A DNA stretch of 64,000 bases, taken from positions 1-64,000 of the forward strand of contig JANQQE010000024.1 in NCBI GenBank assembly GCA_028285105.1, in the 5' to 3' direction. Below, one piece after another: positions 26,147-35,177 of the stretch. The notes under the pieces are model-generated. The model was not told the origin of the DNA, ran no database searches, and saw nothing but the letters and a program-made list of their open reading frames with translations. The stretch is from Alphaproteobacteria bacterium. GTDB taxonomy: Bacteria; Planctomycetota; Phycisphaerae; UBA1845. The stretch's first letter is position 1. Each line of letters opens with the position of its first letter. Made by a program: the position numbers and the translations under genes.

Positions 26147-27741
26147 GCGGTCACCTCAATTGCTTGCTTGGCAGATTCGCGAAGTTGCATCGATACTTCA
26201 CGCGCAACCTGGCGGTCGTCAAAATTTCGCCGCTCGTCGCCGATGATTTGATAATCTTCGTGACCCTTGCCTGCGATCAAAACGGTATCATTCTTCTCCG
26301 CGAGTCTGATCGCCTCCATAATCGCAACCCGTCGATCGATCTGCACGATTCGCCGGATCGCTCCAACACCATCGAAACCGGAGACAACGTCTGCAATGAT
26401 GGCGTTCGGGTCTTCATTGCGCGGGTTGTCGCTGGTCACAATCCCAATGTCTGCGAATGTTTGGACTGCCCTCGCCATCGGGATGCGTTTGGATTTGTCG
26501 CGATCGCCGCCGCAACCGAAAACACAGATCAATCGGCCCCGGGTCACATCGCGCAGTACACGAAGCACGTTTTCCAAAGCGTCGGGCGTGTGGGCGTAAT
26601 CGACAAACACATCGAATGCATCACCGCAATCGATGCGTTCCAATCGTCCGGGGACGCAATCGATCGATGCAATACCATCACAGATCGAATTGAGCTTGAC
26701 TCCCATCGCATGCGCGGTGGATACGGCAGCGAGCATGTTGCTGACGTTGTGCGAACCGATCAACTTGCTTGTCACAGTTGCACGTTGCCCTTCGACGTGC
26801 AGTTCGAATGTCGTACCGCATGCCGAGAGCTGCACATTCGTCGCAGAAACTTCGACATTCCCCCGCCGGCTTGAAAACGCAATGATCGGCGCCGGGCACT
26901 GCGAAGTCATCAATGACCCACACAGATCGTCTGAATTGATCACCGCTGTCGCCTGCGAATCAAGTCCGTCAAACAACCGGCGCTTGGCCCGCGCGTACCT
27001 TTCCATGTCGCCGTGATAGTCGAGATGATCCTGTGTGAGATTTGTAAACACGCCAACGTCAAAACGCAGGCCGTCGGTCCGACACTGATCGAGTGCATGG
27101 CTCGACACTTCCATCGCGACGCATTCCGCACCGGCGCGGGCAGCATGCGCGAGTGCGGCGCACAATTCAATCGGCGGCGGCGTGGTCATGCCGGAGATCA
27201 CACTCGCATGTCCGACCGCCGAACCGCCAGGGACATCGAGTCCGATCGTTCCCAGCGAACTGGCCTTCAAGCCTGCCGCCCGCAGGATCGACGTGATCAA
27301 CGAAACGACCGTCGTTTTACCGTTGGTTCCGGTCACACCGATGAGGCGAAGTTTTCCATCGCGCTGCAAGCGATCGATGCCATAAAACGTCGCAGCCAAC
27401 TTTCCGACCGCCACATGCGAATCCGCCACCGCAATGACGCGATCGTCTTGCACCTTGCAACGGTCGGCTTCGACAACGACGGCGGCAGCTCCCTGATCGA
27501 GCGTCTGTTCAACGAATCGATGCCCATCCGTACGCGTACCGGCCAGCGCAACAAAGCATGATCGCCCATCGGCATCGCGCGAATCCACCGTCAGTCGATT
27601 TATGATCGTCGTTGAAGTTAAATCCGAAGGACCATTTGCCGCAGCAATACCCGCCGACTCCAGCAAATCCGCAAGCGTCCATTCTATGCAGGCAGACTCG
27701 CCGCGCGCAGCGGATTCTAAATGGGGTTGGCTGGCAGCCAT
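26143..27741 (-). CDS. murE: UDP-MurNAc-L-Ala-D-Glu--meso-diaminopimelate ligase
   Basis: MurE adds the third residue of the stem peptide. I chose ATG 27741 because GGAAGGA lies 5 nt upstream; the longer frame lacks such a site. The 532-aa protein has the UDP-binding N-domain (LTVDSRDADGRSCFVALAGT), the ATP loop GVTGTNGKTTVVSLI (about 140) and, near 437, SDNPRNEDP. The DNPR motif is the signature of meso-DAP-adding enzymes, so the peptidoglycan is predicted to be DAP-type. An Ala/Glu-rich N-terminal extension of about 15 residues is not conserved. Confidence 0.95.
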   Translation of the reverse strand: MAASQPHLESAARGESACIEWTLADLLESAGIAAANGPSDLTSTTIINRLTVDSRDADGRSCFVALAGTRTDGHRFVEQTLDQGAAAVVVEADRCKVQDDRVIAVADSHVAVGKLAATFYGIDRLQRDGKLRLIGVTGTNGKTTVVSLITSILRAAGLKASSLGTIGLDVPGGSAVGHASVISGMTTPPPIELCAALAHAARAGAECVAMEVSSHALDQCRTDGLRFDVGVFTNLTQDHLDYHGDMERYARAKRRLFDGLDSQATAVINSDDLCGSLMTSQCPAPIIAFSSRRGNVEVSATNVQLSACGTTFELHVEGQRATVTSKLIGSHNVSNMLAAVSTAHAMGVKLNSICDGIASIDCVPGRLERIDCGDAFDVFVDYAHTPDALENVLRVLRDVTRGRLICVFGCGGDRDKSKRIPMARAVQTFADIGIVTSDNPRNEDPNAIIADVVSGFDGVGAIRRIVQIDRRVAIMEAIRLAEKNDTVLIAGKGHEDYQIIGDERRNFDDRQVAREVSMQLRESAKQAIEVTA

Positions 27742-27954
27742 CGCGGTCCTTCCATGAACCATTGCGATATCTTCGATTGCCAAAAGACCGCCCAAAACGG
27801 CAGCCAGCAAGAGACATCGCGAAGTACGATCCGTCTATGTATCAGTGTATGCCAAACGACAAGCACAACCAAGTGTTAATGAGCGAAGTTGAAACGGTTG
27901 TGATTGCTTGCTATTTCACATGCAACGCAAACGCGCGAGACGATGGATGCGTCT

Positions 27955-29721
27955 CTATGGCATGGCGCTGGCTTGCGTATTGACCGGGGGCAATTGCAGA
28001 TACTGAAGCGTCGATCGTGTGATATCGCGAACGGCTGGCCCAGCCACTTCATAACCATAGTGGGCGATGGCTTCACTCGGTTTGCGAATCATCACGAGTA
28101 CCACGATCTCGGGATCGTTGTAAGGTGCGCCAGCGATGAACGAACTGAGGTATGTGCCTTCTTCGTATCCGCCCCTGACCGGATCCGGAACCTGCGCCGT
28201 TCCCGTTTTGCCAGCCGTCGGATACTCCGTCACGTCCAACTCAGGGCGATGTCGGGCAACCACCGCCGGAAGCGCCTGCGTGGCCATGTAGTCGGCAATG
28301 TCCTCGGGCATGACCCTACAGATGACCTCAGAATCGGTGAACGCCTGCTCCGTGGTGAAGTCAGCCCGCAACAACGACCGAACAAGGCGCGGACGCAGCA
28401 GAATGCCACCATTGAAGAACGAAGAGAACGCCGTCACCAGTTGAATCGGTGTCACCGCGATCTCCTGACCAATCGGGACCGACGTTTTGGAATAGCTCGA
28501 CCACCTGTTCGTCTTGTAAATGATTCCGCTGCTCTCACCTGCGAGGCCAACCTGCGTTTTGGTGCCAAATCCGAATCGCCTGACAGCATCGTACAAAGCG
28601 TCGTCGCCCATCCGCGTTCCAATGAAGCCCATACCGATGTTGCTGCTGTACGCGATGATTTCCGTGATGGTCATTTCACCGTGCGGGCTGGTGTCGTGCA
28701 TCAATCGGCCGTCAAAGCTGTGCAGTCCGTTGCGACAGTCGATCATTTCGCGCGGACCGACATACCCCTCTTCCAGTGCGACGGCTGCAATAAACGGTTT
28801 GAACACGCTGCCCGGTTCTGTTGGATCGGTGACCGACCGATTGCGTCGCACGTCAACAGAAAAATCCTTATATCGATTGGGATTGAACGTCGGCACGCAC
28901 GCCATCGCCAGGATTTCTCCCGACTTCGGGTCCATTACAATCGAGATACCGCTCTCGGCATCGAAGTGTTCGACCTGTTCTGCCAGGCGCTTTTCGACGA
29001 TGTGTTGAATCACGCTGTCGATCGTCAGAACGAGATGGCCGCCATCCTGCGGCGCGACGATCCGACTCGCTTCACCCCCGATGGCCCGACGTCGTGCATC
29101 GCGGAGCGTCGTACGATAACCCGGTTTGCCCGAAAGATGCGCGTCGTGTCGGAGTTCCATGCCACCGAGGCCATGGCCATCTGAACCGGTGAATCCCAGC
29201 ACATGCGCAGCCGTTTCGTCCATCGGCCAATACCGTTCGAATTCGCTCTTGAGTCCAATGCCATAAATGCGCATCGAGCGGATGGCGTCGGCTTGGGCGT
29301 CGTCGATCAATCGACTCAGCCAGCAGAATCGCGGTGACGAACTGCTGCGGATTTCGTTTTCGATGACGCCTGCATCGACTTCGAGCACCATCGCCAACTT
29401 GCGTGCGACTTCTGCGGGTTGCTCAATGATTGCCGGGTCGGCATAGACGCTGTATCGCGGGCGACTACCAGCAAGCAGGCGACCCCGAATGTCGAGAATG
29501 GTTCCGCGACGAGCATCGATCGTCATTCGACTTCGCTGTTGCGATTCGGCGATGTCGAGCAGACGCTCGGACATGACGGTGTTGATATAAACGAGTCGAA
29601 TCGCAAGGCCGACGAATAGGACCAGCGCGACTATGAAAATGGATTTTGCAGACGTCAACTGCCAACGTTGAATGTTTGGTTCGTTCGGTAAACGCGGTTT
29701 GGTTGGCGGATTGGGTTTCAC
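27955..29721 (-). CDS. ftsI: Class B penicillin-binding protein (FtsI/PBP2-like transpeptidase)
   Basis: The enzyme cross-links peptidoglycan at the division site. I prefer GTG 29721, 4 nt after the ftsL-like stop with GGAAG upstream. That gives 588 aa: a short Pro-rich tail, one transmembrane helix (SIFIVALVLFVGLAIRLVYI), the dimerisation/pedestal domain (RRGTILDIRGRLLAGS) and the transpeptidase domain. The active-site motifs are S-x-x-K in EPGSVFKPF (about 304), S-x-N in YSSNIGM (about 358) and KTG in AGKTGTAQV (about 504). No PASTA domains follow. The next gene is murE, 213 bp downstream. Confidence 0.93.
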   Translation of the reverse strand: MKPNPPTKPRLPNEPNIQRWQLTSAKSIFIVALVLFVGLAIRLVYINTVMSERLLDIAESQQRSRMTIDARRGTILDIRGRLLAGSRPRYSVYADPAIIEQPAEVARKLAMVLEVDAGVIENEIRSSSSPRFCWLSRLIDDAQADAIRSMRIYGIGLKSEFERYWPMDETAAHVLGFTGSDGHGLGGMELRHDAHLSGKPGYRTTLRDARRRAIGGEASRIVAPQDGGHLVLTIDSVIQHIVEKRLAEQVEHFDAESGISIVMDPKSGEILAMACVPTFNPNRYKDFSVDVRRNRSVTDPTEPGSVFKPFIAAVALEEGYVGPREMIDCRNGLHSFDGRLMHDTSPHGEMTITEIIAYSSNIGMGFIGTRMGDDALYDAVRRFGFGTKTQVGLAGESSGIIYKTNRWSSYSKTSVPIGQEIAVTPIQLVTAFSSFFNGGILLRPRLVRSLLRADFTTEQAFTDSEVICRVMPEDIADYMATQALPAVVARHRPELDVTEYPTAGKTGTAQVPDPVRGGYEEGTYLSSFIAGAPYNDPEIVVLVMIRKPSEAIAHYGYEVAGPAVRDITRSTLQYLQLPPVNTQASAMP

Positions 29722-29725
29722 AAAA

Positions 29726-30016
29726 CTAGTCTTCCAAAGAAGCGTATGACTCGTCAGTTTCTGGCGAGAGCCATCGGTCGAAATCGGCACCGACGGTGAG
29801 GCTGAATCGTTCGATTCGCTGCTGAATCTTTTCGGGCGAGCGCAACCGCGCGATTTCCATCTGAAGTGCCCAAACCTGACGACGGCAATGCACCAGTTCA
29901 GCCGTGTGAGCCTGAATGCTCGATTCGACCCGCACCTTCTCAGCCCGCAGCGCCACGACCGTCAAACAGACGATACCAACCAGCAGCAGTGCGACTCCGG
30001 CGCGCGTCGGGGTCAT
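29726..30016 (-). CDS. ftsL: FtsL-like bitopic division protein
   Basis: The 96-aa product has almost no cytoplasmic tail, one transmembrane helix (GVALLLVGIVCLTVVAL, about 7-23) and then a heptad-patterned region (about 25-75, VRVESSIQAHTAELVHCRR and VWALQMEIARLRS). That is FtsL/FtsB architecture. Sequence alone would be weak, but its place directly before ftsI is the canonical ftsL slot. It shares one base with the stop of the LysM gene (TGATG) and is followed 4 nt later by ftsI, so the three are translationally linked. Confidence 0.75.
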   Translation of the reverse strand: MTPTRAGVALLLVGIVCLTVVALRAEKVRVESSIQAHTAELVHCRRQVWALQMEIARLRSPEKIQQRIERFSLTVGADFDRWLSPETDESYASLED

Positions 30017-31542
30017 CAGCGCCCCCTGCGATTGGCGTTGGACTTGTCATGTGAACGGTCCACGCTTGGAATGCGAATCCGCACACCGTGTCGAATCTGC
30101 TTGGCATTCGCGAAGATATTCTTATTGAAGTCAGCCAGTTGCTTCCAGTGTCTGGAGGAACCCATTTGCGCGGCTGCGATAGTTGAATAGGTGTCGCCTT
30201 TTTTGACTTGGTACCAATGGAACGCATCTTCTGATTCACCGCGATCGCGTTTGGCCTTTTCCTCACGTTTGGGTTTTTCGGCGTTTCGATTTGAAGACCT
30301 GTTTGCCTTGGGACGAATTCCGTCGACAACCGGAAGAACAATCATCTTGCCAGCCACAAGTTCATCGGGGCTTTTCATTTTGTCGCGGTTGGCTTCAAAG
30401 ACGGCATCAACGATCTCTTTCGATGAACTGCCGTATTGACGAGCCACGATGCGCGAAAGCAGGTCGCCCGATTGAACTTCATATTCAGCCGGGACTTCCG
30501 GTTCGATGTTGTCTGGTACTGACTCGCGCGTTTGGCGGCGAGATTCCTCAACATCATCCTGGTCAACCGAACGCATTGAACCGGAACCCACATCGGCATG
30601 CGATTCGTTTTGTCGGATTGCTTCCACGCCGGAAATCTCTGGAATCAAGATCACCTTTCCAGAAACGATATGATTCGGACCGGACATCGTTGCGCCGTTG
30701 GCATTGACGATCGCATCCAGAATATGCGTCGCACTCGAACCGTAATACTGCTCGGCGATGCGCGACAGGTTCTCGCCTTCCTGAACCACATGCCGATCCA
30801 TCGCAGCTGGCGCGTTTGATTTTGTCGATCGTTGAGATTTTTCGGAGCGCTGTGATTCTAGTCGCTCGCGGGCCTCGTTGAATCGGTCACGCAATTCACG
30901 GGTTGATGCCGTCGGATACGCACCGGTTTCTCTGGAATTCTTTTCGGCAGCGGTGGTCGGGCTGGGCGTTGAAGTCAGCGTACGCCGGCTAGAATCGGAA
31001 GAATTCGTTCGAGGAAGGTTGGCCACCATGGGATCATTGTCCGTTTCGTCATCAAGGCGAACAATCCGCTCCTCGCTTGTTCGACCTTGTAACGGGGACT
31101 TTGGCTGAACCACATCCGGGATTGGTGGACCGCGATGGATAAACGGCGATGCAACGGGCGCGTTCTGCGGTGCGGCTGATGTTTCCGTTGTCGGTCGGCC
31201 AAATCCAAAGCGACTCGTTTGCGATTCCCGCTGATCGGAATTGCCGGCAGAACCCAGCACCGATCCGGCGTCAGCCAGTTGTGTTCCGGCATCTTCACGA
31301 TGGGTTCGTGATCGTTGCGTTGGCTTGCGACGGTGGGTGCGTTTGGGCTGATTTCTTTCGGTCGCCCGTTCGGCGCTGGCGTTTCGGTCGAGCAGCAGCG
31401 GTGCTTCGCGCGACTTCTGGGCATTGGTCGCGGAAAGGTCCTGCACCTCGGCGCGGCGCCGGCCATGATGCGAAAGGACAATCGCACAACAGACGATGAA
31501 GCACATCCCTACAAGGAGGCCAACTTTCGTCTCCTTACCCAT
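30016..31542 (-). CDS. Membrane-anchored triple-LysM protein inside the dcw cluster
   Basis: The start ATG 31542 follows GGGAG by 7 nt. The 508-aa protein has an N-terminal transmembrane anchor (VGLLVGMCFIVCCAIVL) and about 230 residues of low-complexity Arg/Ser/Thr-rich linker. Three LysM modules follow, near 255-305 (HVVQEGENLSRIAEQYYG), 355-405 (YEVQSGDLLSRIVARQYG) and 445-495 (YQVKKGDTYSTIAAAQMG). LysM binds GlcNAc-containing glycans such as peptidoglycan. No catalytic domain is attached. It sits between rsmH and the ftsL-like gene, where I know of no standard dcw gene, so a septal or envelope scaffold role is inferred. Confidence 0.85.
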   Translation of the reverse strand: MGKETKVGLLVGMCFIVCCAIVLSHHGRRRAEVQDLSATNAQKSREAPLLLDRNASAERATERNQPKRTHRRKPTQRSRTHREDAGTQLADAGSVLGSAGNSDQRESQTSRFGFGRPTTETSAAPQNAPVASPFIHRGPPIPDVVQPKSPLQGRTSEERIVRLDDETDNDPMVANLPRTNSSDSSRRTLTSTPSPTTAAEKNSRETGAYPTASTRELRDRFNEARERLESQRSEKSQRSTKSNAPAAMDRHVVQEGENLSRIAEQYYGSSATHILDAIVNANGATMSGPNHIVSGKVILIPEISGVEAIRQNESHADVGSGSMRSVDQDDVEESRRQTRESVPDNIEPEVPAEYEVQSGDLLSRIVARQYGSSSKEIVDAVFEANRDKMKSPDELVAGKMIVLPVVDGIRPKANRSSNRNAEKPKREEKAKRDRGESEDAFHWYQVKKGDTYSTIAAAQMGSSRHWKQLADFNKNIFANAKQIRHGVRIRIPSVDRSHDKSNANRRGR

Positions 31543-31714
31543 ACTTCGACTCCCGTCATTCATGCGTCAGCCCCATTGAACCGCCGGCGCAGTTTTTGTT
31601 GTTTGAATCTCGCGAATCCGCCACCAACCGATAACGCACCGACCGGATGTGGGCATCTACAATTCGCGTTTGTACATGTATCTGGCACTGCTGGCTGACC
31701 AGCGCTACTTGATA

Positions 31715-32656
31715 TTACTGGGTATACTCTTCGAGCGGTCTTACCGTCCGCATCGCGACTCTGAGTTTTGCACTGCGCGAACGCGGGTTCGCGCGTCTTT
31801 CGTCTTGACCTGCAACCAATGGTTTTTTCGTCAAAACGTCATAAATTCCATCAGTGCGACTCGCTCTAAAACTTCGCTTTACGATTCCGTCTTCCAAACT
31901 GTGGAACGAAATAATCGCAACGCGCCCGCCCTCCTTCAAGACCGTCGGCGCGATTTCGAGCAACCGCATGAGCGCACCAAGTTCGTCGTTGACGGCAATG
32001 CGAAGCGCCTGAAAGGTTCGGGTGGCAGGGTGAATCTTGGATCGTCGCGAATTCGGATTGACCCGAAGCGCCCGCCCAATGACCTCGACAAGCTGCCCCG
32101 TGGTAACAATTCGCGACGTACGACGCTCCCTGCAAATCGTCTTGGCGATTCGGCGGCTTAACCGCTCCTGCCCAAACTCATATATCAGGTTGGCCAGTTC
32201 GGTTTCGCCCAATCGATTCACAAGATCGGACGCCGAATCTGCCAACCGATCGTCCAGGCGCATGTCTAGCGGGGCATCCACCTGAAAACTCAATCCAAAA
32301 CGTGGCTCGCTGATTTGATTAGAACTGACGCCAAGATCCGCAAGGATTGCGTCAACCCCATCAATCCCCAAATCCTTCAAGACGAGATCAAGCTGATCGA
32401 AATTGGACCGCACCAACCGATGGGGGCAGCCACCCTCTTCCATTCGCTGCGACGCGATCGCCAGGTTGTTTGGATCGACGTCCATACCGACGATCAATCC
32501 ATCCGGACCCGCCGCCTTGGCCAACATCGTTGCGTGACCCGCGAGCCCCAGCGTGCAATCCACCACGCACGCCCCCGGTTCGACAGCAAGCATCGAACCC
32601 ACCTCATCGGGCAAAACCGCAAGATGTTGTTCTACTTCATCTACCATTGGCTCCAT
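31715..32656 (-). CDS. rsmH: 16S rRNA (cytosine-1402-N4) methyltransferase
   Basis: RsmH (MraW) methylates C1402 of 16S rRNA with SAM. The 313-aa protein starts with the conserved H-x-x-V-L-x-D-E-V pattern (HLAVLPDEVGSML). It has the SAM loop VVDCTLGLAGHATMLAKAAG, GMDVDPNNLAIA, the DAILADLGVSSNQI motif and the family C-terminus NPRSRSAKLRVAMRT. It is the second gene of the dcw cluster, separated from mraZ by an unusually long 583-bp spacer. Confidence 0.95.
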   Translation of the reverse strand: MEPMVDEVEQHLAVLPDEVGSMLAVEPGACVVDCTLGLAGHATMLAKAAGPDGLIVGMDVDPNNLAIASQRMEEGGCPHRLVRSNFDQLDLVLKDLGIDGVDAILADLGVSSNQISEPRFGLSFQVDAPLDMRLDDRLADSASDLVNRLGETELANLIYEFGQERLSRRIAKTICRERRTSRIVTTGQLVEVIGRALRVNPNSRRSKIHPATRTFQALRIAVNDELGALMRLLEIAPTVLKEGGRVAIISFHSLEDGIVKRSFRASRTDGIYDVLTKKPLVAGQDERRANPRSRSAKLRVAMRTVRPLEEYTQ

Positions 32657-33239
32657 CTTCTATGAGCCAACGCCTGACAGCCATAAAACCACTGCCATCC
32701 GAAAAGTGTGCCTGAGGGTGCCGTCGTCATCCTTGACGACACACCGCCCAACCCGTCAGCGATGGGACGAAAGGTGTGTTGAAATCGAATACCTGGACCG
32801 CGCCGAACGTCTTTGTCCAAGCGATGCGATTGCCCCGGCAATCTCATGCCAAAGCAACCCATCGTGATCCCAAGCCTGCTCTCGTCAATTCAACCAACAG
32901 TGCCCGCCACGACGCCATCCTGGCGCTTCCAGACAGACGACACAACGCTTGTGCGGCAATAACTGCCGCTGGGTTTCGGCGACCGAGCATCCTGCTCCGA
33001 TCCTTGAAACCCCGAACCCAGCCGACCGCGCCACGGAAGCTGGATTCAAAAAGTACGGCCCCGCTCTTGGCAATTTCGCCACCCTTGGCGATCTCGACGA
33101 TGCGGAAGGGCCCTCCGCAAAGCCGACCAGCAACGCATCATCCTTGATGCACCTGCGTATGGTCTTCAAACACAGGCCACGAAAATCTGGATCAAACGTA
33201 TGACCTATCTCTTATCCGAACTTCTGTCCGCCCGAATAT
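32657..33239 (-). other. Long mraZ-rsmH spacer without a convincing gene
   Basis: The spacer is 583 bp where only tens of bases are usual. On the minus strand a frame stays open from 33137 to 32844 (about 97 codons, e.g. RIVEIAKGGEIAKSGAVLF) but has no start codon. It may be a gene remnant. Two perfect hairpins lie near its upstream end: GCATCA-TCCT-TGATGC (33135-33150) and GCGGA/TCCGC around AGGGCCC (33102-33118). Neither has a U-run. Confidence 0.4.
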
Positions 33240-33716
33240 CTATCCGTCTTCTTTGGGCCGCTTCGATCTAGCGGTCCGAGCGTACTTGCCGAGACGACGC
33301 CACTCGTCCTTCTTACGCGCCTCGATATACGCGTTGTATTCTTCGGTGGACCAGATATCGATCCGTTTGTTCACGCCGGCAAAGGTGATTTCCATGCCAA
33401 TATCGACCATGCCCAGCTGGCGATCGGGAAAAACGACCCGCCCCTGCTTGTCCATTTCCAGCCGCTTGCTCATCGAATAGAAGATGGTCTCGTAATCCTC
33501 CGCATCTTCTCCGTCGAGCAGGTCCGTCCGCAGGTACTCCGACAGCTCTTCAAAATATTTTTCCGGGAGCAGCGATAAAGTGTTGGGCCGCTCGCCCGGA
33601 CAAAGGTAAAATGTCTCGCCGTGAATCGCGGGATCCAGGGCGTTGCGAAAGTCGGCCGGGATCTGGGTGCGATTCTTGGAATCAAGAGTGCGCTCGAAGG
33701 CATCGGTAAACGCCAT
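33240..33716 (-). CDS. mraZ: MraZ transcriptional regulator/nucleoid-associated protein
   Basis: MraZ is the first gene of dcw clusters and usually represses its own promoter. ATG 33716 follows GAGGA by 6 nt. The protein then starts FTDAFERTLDSKNRTQIPADF, the first SpoVT/AbrB-like MraZ half, and a second half has MSKRLEMDKQGRVVFPDR. The length of 158 aa is slightly long, because the C-terminus ends in a basic tail (RRLGKYARTARSKRPKEDG). A promoter and palindromic leader lie immediately upstream. Confidence 0.95.
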   Translation of the reverse strand: MAFTDAFERTLDSKNRTQIPADFRNALDPAIHGETFYLCPGERPNTLSLLPEKYFEELSEYLRTDLLDGEDAEDYETIFYSMSKRLEMDKQGRVVFPDRQLGMVDIGMEITFAGVNKRIDIWSTEEYNAYIEARKKDEWRRLGKYARTARSKRPKEDG

Positions 33717-33785
33717 TGGGTTCCTCGAAATTCCCGGAATTGCCAGCCCCGCCAGTCGCCCTATCAACTCGGGCGCGATGCAGGG

Positions 33786-33857
33786 TGCTTGTGGCCGCCA
33801 TCACCACAAGCAGGCCTAACAGTGGGAAAATGTACCCCGGAACACCACTCCGTGCAA
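33786..33857 (-). promoter_or_regulatory. dcw cluster promoter and palindromic leader
   Basis: On the minus strand TTGCAC (33852-33857) and TACATT (33829-33834) are 17 bp apart. GTGG/GGGG steps about 10 bp apart in the spacer could be MraZ boxes, which are GTGG/TGGG-type direct repeats in other bacteria. In the transcribed leader a 9-bp inverted repeat TGCTTGTGG/CCACAAGCA (33786-33794 and 33804-33812) is visible. It could form an RNA hairpin or serve as an operator. Confidence 0.4.
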
Positions 33858-34025
33858 CTCTAATTTAGACAAAACTTTGCGCACCGACATCGTATCCAGA
33901 TCATGTATGCCCACAAGCAAAAAACACCAGATGATGGTTTAATATGCGCTCGCCGTCACCGGAAGCGACATCAGACAATTAGCAACCTAACAAAAACCGA
34001 TTAATTAATTTAAGCGGGCTGTGTG

Positions 34026-35177
34026 CTACAGAGCGGCTGACTCGTAGAGGCTCGCGTACGCTTGGTGACAAGCTGTGGCACTGTGATGCTGCGAGACATA
34101 GTGCCATGCATTGGCACTCATAGCTTCCGTTGTAACCTTGTCGTTCAGCGCTGTGTCGATGGCGTTCGCAAGTGCTTGCGGATCGTTGACCTTAACCAGT
34201 CGCCCTGTATTGCCCTGAGCGACAAGATCACGACACCCGGGGACGTCGGTTGCGACGATTGGCAACTTACCGGCCATCGCTTCGAGTAATGCGTTGGGCA
34301 TGCCTTCCGTGCGAGATGGAAAGACGAATAAATCGGCGGATCGCATGAGTCGATCGACGTCGCTGCGTACCCCGAGAAAGTGAACCGATTGTTGCAACGA
34401 TTGGGCGATGACGCGGGCTTCAATGCTTGCGTACTCCGGACCGTCACCGATGAGCAGCAATTGAACCGCGCGTTTCTTTGATACGAACGCAATCGCATCG
34501 ATAAGCGTGTCCAGCCCCTTGATCGGATCCATCCTCCCCACCCACAAGAGCAGCGCTTCGCCATCTCGTCGGCGCCACTGGTTGGTGTCATGGGGCTTGG
34601 CGTTTGCAATCGAATCAACATCAACACCGCCTGCAATGACATTCAGGCGATTCATGGGAATACCTGCGCGGCGATGCAGGTGGTCGCGCACCGAATTTGA
34701 ATTGCAAACGGTGACACGACTCAGGCGATATAGAATTCGATCCACCCAAAGATGCCAATGGCGTTCAATCTCGACGGTTTGGATTTCGCAGATCAAGCGA
34801 CTTCGAGGAAAGCCATTGAGCAAGCACGCCAACCGACACGCAAGGTTGGCATGAAACAACATCGAATGAACGACATCCGGCTTGCGCGTTTCGATGATCT
34901 GAGCAAGTCGCTCAATCACCCGCCAGTCAATCGCACTGCCCGCATCGCAAGTGTGAACCGAGATTCCATCTTCGCGAAGACGCGCTTCAACTTCGCCGCC
35001 TGCGATCAAACTGACGACATCGACGTGCCAATCCTGCCTCTTGAGGGAACGCGCCAGTCGAAGCAGATGCAGCGGAACGCCCCCTACTTCCAGATCGGTG
35101 ATCGCGAACAGAATACGCTTGTTTGAAGGCAAGAACGACTCCTCCAGCCACCGTTCAACTCGGGTCGGGGCGGTCAA
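34026..35177 (-). CDS. GT4-family glycosyltransferase
   Basis: The 383-aa protein has the GT-B fold of family 4 transferases. The N-domain has ILFAITDLEVGGVPLHLLRLA and PDVVHSMLFHANLACRLA. The C-domain has LLWVGRMDPIKGLDTLIDA, LLLIGDGPEYASIEA, VHFLGVRSDVDRLMRSADLF and the donor-binding E-x7-E in SRTEGMPNALLEAMAGKLPI. It likely transfers a sugar to a lipid or polysaccharide precursor at the membrane, but donor and acceptor cannot be told. The start overlaps the ABC permease stop by 4 bp, so it is the last gene of the miaA-ABC operon. Confidence 0.88.
   Translation of the reverse strand: MTAPTRVERWLEESFLPSNKRILFAITDLEVGGVPLHLLRLARSLKRQDWHVDVVSLIAGGEVEARLREDGISVHTCDAGSAIDWRVIERLAQIIETRKPDVVHSMLFHANLACRLACLLNGFPRSRLICEIQTVEIERHWHLWVDRILYRLSRVTVCNSNSVRDHLHRRAGIPMNRLNVIAGGVDVDSIANAKPHDTNQWRRRDGEALLLWVGRMDPIKGLDTLIDAIAFVSKKRAVQLLLIGDGPEYASIEARVIAQSLQQSVHFLGVRSDVDRLMRSADLFVFPSRTEGMPNALLEAMAGKLPIVATDVPGCRDLVAQGNTGRLVKVNDPQALANAIDTALNDKVTTEAMSANAWHYVSQHHSATACHQAYASLYESAAL

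Noticed and set aside
27904..29184. 426-codon plus-strand open frame
   Set aside because: It is antisense to the class B PBP gene, which has all three active-site motifs.
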